This document shows positions 9,850 to 18,291 of a stretch of DNA of 64,000 bases, piece after piece. This DNA comes from a bacterium. Lineage in GTDB: Bacteria > Deinococcota > Deinococci > Deinococcales > Deinococcaceae. Each line of letters begins with the position of its first letter. The stretch's first letter is position 1. Position numbers and translations under genes: made by a program. Location: contig JAJZIR010000001.1 of the NCBI GenBank assembly GCA_021810505.1, positions 124,001 to 188,000 on the forward strand, written 5' to 3'. Under the pieces are notes generated by a model, which was not told the origin of the DNA, ran no database searches, and saw only the letters and a program-made list of their open reading frames with translations.

Positions 9850-10754
9850 TTGGCTTCCTTGACCGCGTGGCCGCCGAAAGCGTGGCGCATCGCCGAGAGC
9901 AGCTTGCCGGCGAAAGAGCTCTCCTGCTGGCTGCGCAACCGCATTTGGACGCTCAGGGCGATCACCGGGGCAGGCAGGCCCTGCTCCAGGCTATCTTGGA
10001 CAGTCCAGCGCCCTTCGCCGGAATCCGAGACGTAGTCGTCCAGGTGGTGCAGCTCGGGATCTTCCTTGAGCGCCTGAGCGGTGAGGTCCAGCAGCCAGGA
10101 GCGCACCACGCTGCCGTAGCGCCACAGCTCGGCGATCTGGTCGATCTTCAGGTGATAGCCGGGCTTGGCCTTGAGCAGCTCGAAACCCTCGGCGTAGGCC
10201 TGCATCAGCCCGTACTCGATGCCGTTGTGCACCATTTTGACGTAGTGGCCCGAGCCCGAGGGGCCCATGTGTCCCCAGCCCTGGTCGGGAGCGGGAGCCA
10301 GCGTCTCGAAGACTGGGCGGACCGTCTCCACCGTGGCCGCCTCGCCGCCGACCATCATGGCGTAGCCCTCCTTGAGCCCCCAGACCCCCCCGGAGGTGCC
10401 GACGTCCAGGAAGTGGATCCCCGCCTCGGCGGCTTCCCCGGCGTGGCGCTCGCTGTCGCGGTAGTAGGAGTTGCCGCCGTCGATGAGCACGTCGTCCTTC
10501 GACAGCAGGCCGCGCAGCGCCCCCAGGGTCTCTTCGGTCGGCTTGCCGGCTGGCACCATCACCCAGACCACCCGCGGCGGTGCCAGCTTGGAGACCAGGT
10601 CGGAGAGGCTGCTCGCCCCCTTGGCCCCAGTTTTCTCGGCAGCCGCGACGTTGTCCGGGTTGAGGTCGAAGACCACTACCTGGTGCCCGCCGCGCAGCAG
10701 CCTGAGCACCATGTTGTTTCCCATCTTGCCGAGACCGACCATAGCTAGATTCAT
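9846..10754 (-). CDS. gnd: 6-Phosphogluconate dehydrogenase, decarboxylating (short form)
   Basis: Converts 6-phosphogluconate to ribulose 5-phosphate and CO2. The 302-residue length marks the short GndA/YqeC class, often NAD-preferring, as opposed to the 470-residue long form. Seen are the dinucleotide loop [33 protein letters not shown] near residue 119, and [18 protein letters not shown] near 174-191. The ATG lies six bases after a TAGGCT -10 box (10761-10766), so the mRNA is predicted to be leaderless. It leads the gnd-zwf-pgl operon. Confidence 0.94.
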
Positions 10755-10834
10755 GGGACCAGCCTAGCACAGAGGGGGGGAATTCCCAGATGCGCTCTCC
10801 TTGTGGGTGCGGCCTGGCCGTGCTAGCCTGGTCC
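10755..10834. promoter_or_regulatory. Divergent promoters in an inverted repeat (gnd / etfD-like)
   Basis: GGGACCAGCCTAGCAC (10755-10770) and GTGCTAGCCTGGTCC (10820-10834) are near-perfect reverse complements, with one internal mismatch. Each arm contains a -10 box: TAGGCT on the minus strand (10766-10761), six bases before the gnd ATG, and TAGCCT on the plus strand (10824-10829) with TTGTGG at 17 bases spacing. The plus transcript would have a short leader with a GGAGGG ribosome binding site before ATG 10851. Confidence 0.55.
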
Positions 10835-10850
10835 TAGGCCGGAGGGTCTC

Positions 10851-12917
10851 ATGCTCCCACTCCTTCAGCGCTGGCTGTTCGCCGCCTTCGCGCTCCTCTG
10901 CCTCCTCTGGGCCTTCTACGGTTTCCGTGCAGTGATCCGCAAGATCCGCCGGGGCAGGCCGGCGGTCGAGAGCCGCTTCGATCGCCCCTGGCAGCGCATC
11001 TGGTCGGCCTTAGCCGCTACCTTCGGGCAGAGCCGGGTATTCCGCCGCCGCAGGTGGGTCAGCTGGCTGCACGCCCTGATCTTCTACGGCTTCACCTTCT
11101 ACCTGCTGGTCAATCTGGTCGATCTCCTGCACGGCTACTTTCGCTTCCGTATCCCTTCGGAAAACCCGCTGGGTGCGGCTTACCACTTGCTGGCCGACCT
11201 GGCCAGCCTAGCGGTGTACCTAGGGGTGATCGCGTTGGTGATCCGCCGCTTCGGCCGTTGGGGCAAAGATTTCCGCTTCGGGGAGCGGACGCCGGTCCGC
11301 GTGGGGGCCCCCGCGCGGATCGCTGCGGATAGCCTGATCGTCTCAGTATTTATCCTGGTACACGTCGGCTTTCGGATGCTGGGGCAGGGGGCGCTGCTGC
11401 TCGGTGGAGGGGACCCAACCCAACCCTTAGCCTCGCTGTTGGCTGGGCTGGAGCGCCTCTTGGGGGCCAAGCTGGCCGATGAGCCGCTGCTGTGGCAGAT
11501 CGGCTTCTGGGGATCGCTGGGCAGCGTCCTGCTGTTTTTGGGCTATTTCCCGCGCTCCAAGCACCTGCACCTCTTCGCCGCGCCGGTCAACTACGCCACC
11601 GCCCGCAGAGAGGGTAGCGGAGTGCTGCCGCCCATGCAGCTGGAGGGCCTGGCTCCCGGCGAGGAGGAGCACCTGGGGGCTGCGACCTTGGAGGAACTCG
11701 GCTGGCCTAGGCTGCTGGACGCCTACGCCTGCATCCAGTGCAACCGTTGCCAGGAGGTCTGTCCAGCTTCGGAGACCGGAAAGGCCTTGAGCCCAGCAGC
11801 CCTGGAGATCAATAAGCGCTTGGAGCTGAACGCCCAGCCCGCTTTCGCGCAGGGAGCTCCAGGTAGGCCGCTACTGGAATTTGCCCTCAGCGAGGAGGCT
11901 CTGTGGGCCTGCACCACCTGCGGCGCCTGCGTGCAGGTCTGTCCGGTGGGCGATGAGCAGATGTTCGATCTGATCGACCTGCGCCGCCATCAGGTCTTGG
12001 TCGAGGGAGCTTTCCCCAAGCAGCTGCAGACTGCCTTCCGGGGCATGGAACGCCACGGCAATCCCTGGGGCATGTCCAGAGGTGCCCGGATGGCCTGGGC
12101 CGAGGGCTTGGATGTCCCCACCGTGGCGGAGCGCCCGCACCCAGAGGTGCTCTACTGGGTGGGCTGCGCGGGAGCTTATGACCCAGCGGCCCAGCAGGTG
12201 GCGCGCAGCCTAGTCCAGCTGTTTCAGGTGGCTGGGGTAGATTTTGCTGTTCTAGGCGAGCAGGAGCGCTGCACCGGGGACAGCGCCAGGCGGGCTGGCA
12301 ACGAGGAGCTCTACCTGCAGCTGGCCAGGGAGAATATCGAGACCTTGCGGGAGGTCGGTCCCACCAAGATCGTGACCGCTTGCCCGCACTGCCGCAACGC
12401 CCTGGGTTCGGAATACCGGCAGCTGGGGGGCAACTTCGAGGTGGTCCACCACAGCAGCTTCCTGGCCGAACTCCTGCGCGAGGGCCGGCTCCCGCTCGCA
12501 CAGGCGGCGGTTTCGGAGCCACCCCTCACCTACCACGATCCTTGCTACCTGGGCCGGCACGGCGGCGTGTTCGCCGCTCCCAGAGAGGTGCTGGCCGCTG
12601 CTGGGCGGCCGCTCCTGGAGGCCAGCCGTTCCGGGCCGGACAGCTTCTGCTGCGGCGCCGGCGGAGCCCAGTTTTTCAAAGAGGAAGCCCCCGGCGAGCT
12701 GCGGGTCAGCGAAGCCAGGTTAGCGCAGCTCCAGGCTGCCTTGGAGCAGGTGCCCGGGAAAAAGACCGTGGCGGTAGCCTGCCCCTTCTGCAAGAGCATG
12801 CTGGGCTCCTCGACTTCGGCCGGAGATGGGCAGGTAGAGTTGCGCGACATCGCGGAGCTCCTGGCTCAGCGAGTGCTGCCCGCGAGGCCATCGCCATCGG
12901 ATGGCTCTGGGCCGTGA
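10851..12917 (+). CDS. EtfD-like membrane Fe-S oxidoreductase (ETF:menaquinone oxidoreductase type)
   Basis: A 688-residue protein with an N-terminal NarI-like membrane domain (about residues 1-230), then two 4Fe-4S motifs, CIQCNRCQEVCP (near 294) and CTTCGACVQVCPVG (near 350), and two CCG domains ending in CPHCRNALG and CCGAGGAQFFKEE (near 600). This layout is that of the EMR/FadF/EtfD family, which passes electrons from reduced electron-transfer flavoprotein to menaquinone; HdrD- and GlpC-like subunits share the soluble part. The beta-oxidation genes at the right end of the window fit that role. The ATG follows GGAGGG. It is divergent from gnd. Confidence 0.82.
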   Translation: MLPLLQRWLFAAFALLCLLWAFYGFRAVIRKIRRGRPAVESRFDRPWQRIWSALAATFGQSRVFRRRRWVSWLHALIFYGFTFYLLVNLVDLLHGYFRFRIPSENPLGAAYHLLADLASLAVYLGVIALVIRRFGRWGKDFRFGERTPVRVGAPARIAADSLIVSVFILVHVGFRMLGQGALLLGGGDPTQPLASLLAGLERLLGAKLADEPLLWQIGFWGSLGSVLLFLGYFPRSKHLHLFAAPVNYATARREGSGVLPPMQLEGLAPGEEEHLGAATLEELGWPRLLDAYACIQCNRCQEVCPASETGKALSPAALEINKRLELNAQPAFAQGAPGRPLLEFALSEEALWACTTCGACVQVCPVGDEQMFDLIDLRRHQVLVEGAFPKQLQTAFRGMERHGNPWGMSRGARMAWAEGLDVPTVAERPHPEVLYWVGCAGAYDPAAQQVARSLVQLFQVAGVDFAVLGEQERCTGDSARRAGNEELYLQLARENIETLREVGPTKIVTACPHCRNALGSEYRQLGGNFEVVHHSSFLAELLREGRLPLAQAAVSEPPLTYHDPCYLGRHGGVFAAPREVLAAAGRPLLEASRSGPDSFCCGAGGAQFFKEEAPGELRVSEARLAQLQAALEQVPGKKTVAVACPFCKSMLGSSTSAGDGQVELRDIAELLAQRVLPARPSPSDGSGP

Positions 12918-12977
12918 GTGCGCTCTGACGAGCCCACTCCAGGCTAACCGGGTAGGTGGCCTACACGGCCTATGGCC

Positions 12978-13373
12978 TCAGCCCGCAGAGCCGATATCGA
13001 TGGTCTTCTCGCGTTTTTCCAGCCAGACGGTCAGCAGGCCACTCTGCAAGGTGGCTCGGGCGCTCCCGGGGACCGCTGGCCTGGGAGGCTCGAGCTCTCG
13101 CTCGAACCTCGCTTGGGGCCTCTCCAGCGAGATGGGGTGCGCGCTGTCCGGCGCCCCACCCCGGCGCCCGCTCAACAGCAGCTTTCCGCTATCGTCTTGA
13201 GAGAACTCCAAGGAGTCCGAAGTGACGCCGGGCAAATCTACGACCAGGAGGAGGTGCTCGTCGGTTTCGAACCAGTCGCAAGGTGGTTCCCACGGCAGCT
13301 GGTCAGTGAGCTGGTCCACGGTTTCCCGGATCTTCATCAGCGCGTCGATACGGCTGAGGGCCAGGTCGCTCAT
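12978..13373 (-). CDS. Small heat shock protein, Hsp20/alpha-crystallin family
   Basis: A 131-residue chaperone of the Hsp20 family. After a short N-terminal arm, the alpha-crystallin domain begins near residue 34 (CDWFETDEHLLLVVDLPGV) and closes with the ATLQSGLLTVWLEK strand near residue 107. A short C-terminal tail follows. The ATG lies exactly six bases after TATCGT (13385-13380) on the minus strand, so it is predicted to be leaderless. No CIRCE or other heat-shock operator is visible. It is divergent from miaA. Confidence 0.9.
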   Translation of the reverse strand: MSDLALSRIDALMKIRETVDQLTDQLPWEPPCDWFETDEHLLLVVDLPGVTSDSLEFSQDDSGKLLLSGRRGGAPDSAHPISLERPQARFERELEPPRPAVPGSARATLQSGLLTVWLEKREKTIDIGSAG

Positions 13374-13379
13374 AGCACC

Positions 13380-13555
13380 ACGATACCATGCGGGCCCGCG
13401 GCGCGAGCGCGGCGCGGATTGGTCCCTGCAGGGCTGGGCCGGCAGCTGCGCGGGGGAGAGGTCTTAGGGCAGCGCGGCCGGCGCCAGTTCCGCCTCCGGC
13501 CGCTCTTCACCTCTCGGTAGCCACCTACCGCCCTCCGCCCCCGATCGCCTAGGGT
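13380..13555. promoter_or_regulatory. Divergent leaderless promoters of hsp20 and miaA
   Basis: On the minus strand TATCGT (13385-13380) precedes the hsp20 ATG by six bases. On the plus strand TAGGGT (13550-13555) precedes the miaA GTG by six bases. No convincing -35 hexamer is visible at the usual spacing for either. The 150 bases between the two boxes hold no open frame that I can support. Confidence 0.5.
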
Positions 13556-13561
13556 AAGGGG

Positions 13562-14497
13562 GTGGGAGACTCCTCTCAGGCCGCACTCGCTCCGGCTATC
13601 CCGGTGCTGGTTGGCCCCACGGCCGCCGGGAAGACCGAGTTGGCCTCGGGGTTGTCTCATGCAGCCCCGAGGCCCCTGGAGGTCATCTCTGCCGATGCGG
13701 TGATGGTTTACCGCGGTCTCGACCTGGGAAGCGCCAAGCCAGCTTGGTCGGTGCGCAACCGAGTTCCCCATCACCTCGTCGACCTCTTGGATCCCTGGGA
13801 AGAATACGACGCAGCCTCCTTTGCCCGGGACGCCGAGCTGGCGATCGGCCGCTGCCTGGCCCGCGGTCACCTCCCGCTGGTTGTCGGCGGCACCGGTTTC
13901 TACGTGAAACTCCTCATCCACGGAATACCGAAGACTCCGAAGAGCCAGCCGGCCTTGCGCGCGCAGCTCCAGCGCGAACTGGAGGCCCTCGGTGCCGATA
14001 GCTACCTCGAGCGGCTCGGCCTGCAAGGCCGCATCTCCCGGGAGACCCTGCGCAACCCGCACCGCCTGCTCAGAGCCTTGGAAGTCTACCGCTTGAGCGG
14101 CAAGTTGCCGGGAGAGTTCGCCCTGTCTCCCCCCAGGTACCGCTACCGCCTGTGGTGGCTGGACGCCCCCGACCTTCCTCGGCGGATCGCTGCCCGCGCG
14201 GCCTCGATGCTGGAGAATGGCCTGGTTGCCGAGGTGCTCCAGCTCAGCGAGCCGGGCGGGCAGGCGCTGGAACGCTCCATCAACTACCGGCAGACCCTGG
14301 CAGCCCTGCGCGCCGGTAGGGAGGTGCGTGCGGCCGATCTGGAGCAAGTCAACCTGCAGTACGCGCGCCGCCAGCGCACCTTCTTTCGCAGCCAGTTCCG
14401 GCTGGAACCTCTCGGCCGCGCGGCGGTGTACTTCGCACTCCTCAACCAGCTGAACGATCTTTCGCCCGCAGCTGAGACGGCGCCGGCCGATGAGTAG
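13562..14497 (+). CDS. miaA: tRNA dimethylallyltransferase
   Basis: Transfers a dimethylallyl group to A37 of tRNAs reading UNN codons. The 311-residue protein has the P-loop LVGPTAAGKTELA (near residue 16), ISADAVMVYRGLDLGSAKP (near 43), HHLVDLLDPWEEYDAASFA (near 71) and VVGGTGFYVKLLIHG (near 108). The family usually reads D-S-x-Q-x-Y in the second motif; here it is D-A-V-M-V-Y, a substitution at the Ser/Gln positions worth noting. The GTG start lies six bases after TAGGGT (leaderless). Confidence 0.93.
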   Translation: MGDSSQAALAPAIPVLVGPTAAGKTELASGLSHAAPRPLEVISADAVMVYRGLDLGSAKPAWSVRNRVPHHLVDLLDPWEEYDAASFARDAELAIGRCLARGHLPLVVGGTGFYVKLLIHGIPKTPKSQPALRAQLQRELEALGADSYLERLGLQGRISRETLRNPHRLLRALEVYRLSGKLPGEFALSPPRYRYRLWWLDAPDLPRRIAARAASMLENGLVAEVLQLSEPGGQALERSINYRQTLAALRAGREVRAADLEQVNLQYARRQRTFFRSQFRLEPLGRAAVYFALLNQLNDLSPAAETAPADE

Positions 14498-14505
14498 CAG
14501 AAATA

Positions 14506-14533
14506 TTTCACGACCATAGGAAATATCGTGAAA
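14506..14533. repeat. AT-rich inverted repeat TTTCACGA / TCGTGAAA
   Basis: TTTCACGA (14506-14513) and TCGTGAAA (14526-14533) are perfect inverted arms 12 bases apart, set in an unusually A+T-rich 50-base stretch between miaA and lnt. The hexamer AAATAT occurs beside each arm. It could be an operator for lnt or a terminator-like structure for miaA; no U-run follows. Confidence 0.5.
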
Positions 14534-14600
14534 AATATCACTAATAGATATGCGGAGCCGCCCGAGCGGGGCGGGCCAGTGGATTCTCACCGCAAACGGG

Positions 14601-14606
14601 TATTGT
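14601..14606 (+). promoter_or_regulatory. -10 box of leaderless lnt
   Basis: TATTGT is followed by six bases and then GTG 14613, the spacing expected when transcription begins at the start codon. The same pattern precedes several other genes of the window. Confidence 0.5.
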
Positions 14607-14612
14607 TCCGCC

Positions 14613-16028
14613 GTGCTGCTGAGTCTGATCGCTGCCCTGCTGATGGCTGCGACCAGTTTACCTTTCGGCTGGAGTGGCCTGTTCGTGATCCCGCTGGCCC
14701 TGCTGTTCTACAGCTGGACCCAGGGGGGCACGCGGCGGGGGAGACTGTTGAGGGCCCTGCTCAGCGGGACGCTGTACTTCGCTCTGGATCTGATCTGGTT
14801 GCCGCTCAGCTTCGCCAAGCTCTTCGGGCCTTTTGGGGTAGTTCCCTTTGTCTTCCTTTGGGTTCTAGAGGGTGCCTTCTGGGCGGCTCTGCTCTGGGTC
14901 GTCGAGCTCCTGCAGCCGGCTGGGCCCAGGAAGGTCTGGCTCCTAGCCCTGGGCTGGGTACTTCTGGAATGGCTCAAGTTCTTGGGCCCGCTGGCCTTTC
15001 CCTGGGCAGTGGTCGGAGGGACCCTCCTGCCCACACCGCTGATCCAGGTGATCAGCTTGGGGGGGCCGCTGCTGGCCAGCTTGTTGGTGACTCTGATGGC
15101 GGCGGCGCTGGTCCGCGCTGCCCAAGGAGCGCCAGCCGCTTTAGGGGCCATGCTGCTGATCTGGGTGGCTGGGTTGCTCTACGGCGCCTTACGCCCGGCC
15201 CCTAGGGGTAAGCTGCACACCGCCACCTTGATCCAGGGGAACATCAACCCTCTGCGCAAGGTAGCTGGAGACGGCAGCGCCCTGGCCAGGTACCGCGCCC
15301 TCTCCCGGGGTGCTCCCCGGGGACTGCTGGTCTGGCCCGAGACCGCGATCAACCTGTTCCAGGTCCAGGACCTACCAGGCAGGCCCACCATCAGCGGCGT
15401 GGCCACCTTCCATCACAATCAGGCTCTGGCCTGGAACGGCAAGGCGGTCACCTCCAGGTACGACAAGATCAAGCCGGTTCCTTTCGGCGAGTCCTTCCCG
15501 TTGATCCACACCTTTCCGGGTATCTACAGGGCGGTCTTCGCCGCTTTGGGGCTGCCGATGCTGCACAGCATCGAAGCGGGGCGGCGGGCTGTGCCGCTGA
15601 CTTTGGGTGGCACCCTCTACGGGACCTATATCTGCTATGACAGCGACTTTCCCTGGATCTCCAGGATGATGGTGCGCAGGGGAGCCGAGGTGCTGATCAA
15701 CATCAGCAACGACGCCTGGTTCGGGGTTGGCTTGGGGATGCAGCAGGAGTTCGCTCAGGGCAGGCTCCGGGCCATCGAGGATGATCGTTACCTGCTCAGA
15801 GACGGTAACAACGGCATCACCGCGCTGGTGGGGCCCCGCGGCAGGGTGGATAGCGAGCTGCCGATCGGGGTGCCCGGCCGCTTGGTGGTGCGCTACCGCA
15901 AGCTGCGCGGGATCACCCCCTACGTCCGCTACGGCGACCTCCCGGTTCTGGCTGCCGTGCTGCTGGGCATTCTCCTGCTCCAGCTTTGGCCCAAAGGGAG
16001 ATTGCCGGCCGATTCCGCCGGCCGGTAG
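14613..16028 (+). CDS. lnt: Apolipoprotein N-acyltransferase
   Basis: Adds the third acyl chain to the N-terminus of lipoproteins in the inner membrane. The first 190 residues are several hydrophobic helices; the rest is a nitrilase-type domain with the Glu-Lys-Cys triad visible as LVWPETAINLF, YDKIKPVPFGES and YICYDSDFPWIS. I chose GTG 14613, which lies six bases after TATTGT (14601-14606) and gives a 471-residue protein beginning with the first helix; an upstream frame adds 21 residues of doubtful sequence. The propeller lipoprotein at 53143 would be a substrate. Confidence 0.88.
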   Translation: MLLSLIAALLMAATSLPFGWSGLFVIPLALLFYSWTQGGTRRGRLLRALLSGTLYFALDLIWLPLSFAKLFGPFGVVPFVFLWVLEGAFWAALLWVVELLQPAGPRKVWLLALGWVLLEWLKFLGPLAFPWAVVGGTLLPTPLIQVISLGGPLLASLLVTLMAAALVRAAQGAPAALGAMLLIWVAGLLYGALRPAPRGKLHTATLIQGNINPLRKVAGDGSALARYRALSRGAPRGLLVWPETAINLFQVQDLPGRPTISGVATFHHNQALAWNGKAVTSRYDKIKPVPFGESFPLIHTFPGIYRAVFAALGLPMLHSIEAGRRAVPLTLGGTLYGTYICYDSDFPWISRMMVRRGAEVLINISNDAWFGVGLGMQQEFAQGRLRAIEDDRYLLRDGNNGITALVGPRGRVDSELPIGVPGRLVVRYRKLRGITPYVRYGDLPVLAAVLLGILLLQLWPKGRLPADSAGR

Positions 16029-16043
16029 GGGAGGGGGATTTGC

Positions 16044-16049
16044 TAGACT
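16044..16049 (+). promoter_or_regulatory. -10 box of leaderless smpB
   Basis: TAGACT, extended upstream as TGCTAGACT, precedes GTG 16057 by seven bases. The sequence lies in the 28 bases between the lnt stop and the smpB start. There is no Shine-Dalgarno sequence, which fits a leaderless message. Confidence 0.55.
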
Positions 16050-16056
16050 TGAGCGC

Positions 16057-16479
16057 GTGTACGTCAACCGCCGAGCCTCGTTCGAGTACGAACTGCTCGA
16101 CCGCTACGAGGCCGGGATGGCCCTGACCGGTAGCGAGATCAAGAGCCTGCGCCAAGGAGGTGTGGACTTCCGCGACGCCTACGCCGCCTTCCAGGGGAAC
16201 AACCTGGAACTGATCGGGCTCTACATTCCGGCCTACCCGCAGGCTTCCTATAACAACCACGCTCCCAGGAGGCCGCGCCGGCTGTTGCTCCACCGGCACG
16301 AGCTGTATGCTCTGCAGCGCGGAGCTTCGGTGAAGGGTTTCAGCATGGTTCCGACCAAGATCTACTTCAAGGGGCCCTATGCCAAGGTGGAAATCGCCCT
16401 TGCCCGGGGCAAGAAGCTTTACGACAAGCGCCGGGCGGAAGCCGAAAAGACGCTCAGACGGGAGCTGCGCGATCTTTAG
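16057..16479 (+). CDS. smpB: SsrA-binding protein
   Basis: Binds tmRNA and delivers it to stalled ribosomes in trans-translation. The 140-residue protein shows the family features: NRRASFEYELLDRYEAGMAL at the start, TGSEIKSLRQGGVDF, NNHAPRRPRRLLLHRHEL (near residue 66) and GKKLYDKRRAEAEKTLRREL at the C-terminus. The GTG start is chosen for its leaderless promoter and for its match to the family N-terminus. The tmRNA gene itself was not found in the window. Confidence 0.95.
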   Translation: MYVNRRASFEYELLDRYEAGMALTGSEIKSLRQGGVDFRDAYAAFQGNNLELIGLYIPAYPQASYNNHAPRRPRRLLLHRHELYALQRGASVKGFSMVPTKIYFKGPYAKVEIALARGKKLYDKRRAEAEKTLRRELRDL

Positions 16480-16486
16480 CCGCTGG

Positions 16487-17734
16487 TTGACCGCCCTCCC
16501 CTGGTTGCTCGGGGCGGTGCTGGCCGCTGCTTTGACCGCTGGCCACTTCCAGGTGGGGAGCCGGACCGTGAAGACCTTGATCTTGGCTGGGCACAGCTAC
16601 GCTAGGGCCCGAGACCTGCGCCCGGAGTTCGTCAGCCGGGTTTCAGGCAGCTCGGTGGTAGTCCGCCAGGGAAACCAGAGCGCTACCCTGCCGATAGCCC
16701 CTCAGGGCGCCATCGAGAGCAAACCTACCGCGCTGATCCAGGGTCCTAAGGGCAGCTTTACCGGCTTTCCAGCTACCCGGATCTCTGGCCACCTCTACTT
16801 GCCGCTAGTCACCCTGGCGGACGCCTTCGGCGATTCCATCGCCCCGGGCAAGCTCAGCGTGCCGGCCGTTCGCTTGACCGCCATCACCCAACTTCCCTTC
16901 TCCCACAGCCTGCGGGTGCTCTTCGCGCTGAGCAAGTACGTCACGGTGGGCCTGACCCGCTCTGGGAACAGGCTGACCCTGCTCTTCCCGGGTGTCCGGG
17001 CAGTGCGGGGTCTGGGCGCGCCGGCGCCCCAGGGCAGCCAGCTACAGTCCATCCGCGTCGGTCGCCAGGGGGGCGATCTGGCGGTACGGCTGCAGTTGCC
17101 CAGCGGGATTCGGAGCCGGCTGCTCGGCTTCGCTGGCCCTTCCGGGAGCTACCAGTGGGCGGTAGACCTCTCCTCCGGCCCCCCTGCCCAGGCTGACCTG
17201 CGTATCGCCCTAGGCGCCCTGGACGGGCTCTTCGGCAGCAGCCAGGGCGGTTCGGCTGCCCTGGCTGCTCGGATCGGCAACCTGCTCGGCCAGGCCGGCT
17301 GGCCGGTAGAGCTGGTGGGAAGCGTCGATGCCTGGCCCAGCGCCTCCCAGCTAGCCCAGCTGATCGCAGCCGGGGCGACTCTGTGGGTCAGGGCGTCGAC
17401 CTCGGCGACCAGCTCGGTCACCCTGGACGTGCCGAGCGGATCGGCGCGGTCGCTGGCTTTGGGGAAGCGCCTCGAGCGCTCGCTGCGGGCGATCGGGAGC
17501 CGCGTCAGCCTCCAAGTCCTGCCCCGGCTCTACCCCCTCGCCCGGTTGCCCAAACCCGCTGTTTTGGCCCTAGTGGCCTCTTCTGGGAGAGGTAGCCAGG
17601 CTGCGACTGCGCTGGCGCAGGGGTTGGCCCTGTTCCTGGGGGGGGTCTCGCAGTCCCCCAGCGCAGCGACCTCTACCCCCAGTACGCTGACGACTTCTGG
17701 TACGGCCGGCACCGGCCTGAGGGCAGCGCCGTGA
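16487..17734 (+). CDS. Exported protein with degenerate amidase-like domain
   Basis: A roughly 415-residue exported protein. After a signal segment (LLGAVLAAALTAG) comes a region like the copper-amine-oxidase-N stalk domain (near residues 25-125, with LYLPLVTLADAFGDS). The C-terminal third resembles an Amidase_3 fold: LRIALGALDGLFG where DPGHGG is expected, AAGATLWVRASTS where the SIHAN histidine is expected, and KPAVLALVASSGRG in place of the PAVLVELGF segment. All the zinc-binding His and Glu positions are lost, so if the assignment is right this is a dead enzyme. The TTG 16487 start is a best guess; ATG 16379 inside smpB is possible. It overlaps the GerMN gene by 4 bases. Confidence 0.5.
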   Translation: MTALPWLLGAVLAAALTAGHFQVGSRTVKTLILAGHSYARARDLRPEFVSRVSGSSVVVRQGNQSATLPIAPQGAIESKPTALIQGPKGSFTGFPATRISGHLYLPLVTLADAFGDSIAPGKLSVPAVRLTAITQLPFSHSLRVLFALSKYVTVGLTRSGNRLTLLFPGVRAVRGLGAPAPQGSQLQSIRVGRQGGDLAVRLQLPSGIRSRLLGFAGPSGSYQWAVDLSSGPPAQADLRIALGALDGLFGSSQGGSAALAARIGNLLGQAGWPVELVGSVDAWPSASQLAQLIAAGATLWVRASTSATSSVTLDVPSGSARSLALGKRLERSLRAIGSRVSLQVLPRLYPLARLPKPAVLALVASSGRGSQAATALAQGLALFLGGVSQSPSAATSTPSTLTTSGTAGTGLRAAP

Positions 17735-18276
17735 TCCGCTCCGCCCTCTCCCTGTTCAACGCCTTGGCGCTGCTCGTCCTCTTGGTGGTGCTCGGCCTGT
17801 TCGTCTACGTCCACCATCCAGCTAGGACGCCCAAGATCGACTTGCCGGCGACCCACCCCAGCGCCGCTCCGCCCAAGAACGCGCTCAACTTGCAGATTCC
17901 CGACTTCCAGTCTGGCAGGCTCACCCGCCAGGCCACCACGGTGACTGCCCTTCACCGCAGCGCCGACCTAGCTCAGGCTGCGCTGGACAGCTGGGCTGGC
18001 CAAGGCAAGAAGGCGGGTTTCTGGTCCAGTGCCCCCCCGGAGGTCTTTGTAACGGGTAGCGTGGCCTACCTGAACCTGGGTAGCGGGAGCCAGGTCACCG
18101 CGCTACCCTCGCCCCAGGAGCAGCTCCTCCTGATCTGCTCGGCCGTGCGCACCCTCTTCGGATTGCCGACCTCCCTCTCCAAGGTCTGGATCCTAGTCGG
18201 CGGTCGCAGCGCCGGCTACCTGGGGGCTGTCGATCTGCGCCGCCCCTTCACCTCCAGCAGCTGCAGCGGCCTGTGA
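17731..18276 (+). CDS. GerMN domain membrane-anchored protein
   Basis: A 181-residue protein with one N-terminal membrane segment (residues 8-27, LFNALALLVLLVVLGLFVY) and a GerMN domain in the C-terminal half: VAYLNLGSG, EQLLLICSAVRTLFGL and VWILVGGRSAGYLGAVDL. GerMN domains bind cell-wall or spore-cortex components and often sit next to amidases. The GTG start overlaps the preceding stop (GTGA), so the two are coupled. There is no lipobox. Confidence 0.75.
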   Translation: MIRSALSLFNALALLVLLVVLGLFVYVHHPARTPKIDLPATHPSAAPPKNALNLQIPDFQSGRLTRQATTVTALHRSADLAQAALDSWAGQGKKAGFWSSAPPEVFVTGSVAYLNLGSGSQVTALPSPQEQLLLICSAVRTLFGLPTSLSKVWILVGGRSAGYLGAVDLRRPFTSSSCSGL

Positions 18277-18291
18277 GATCCCGCTAAACGG

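Noticed and set aside
13370-14590. A 406-residue minus-strand frame over miaA
   Set aside because: Antisense shadow of a well-supported gene; no motif, low-complexity composition.
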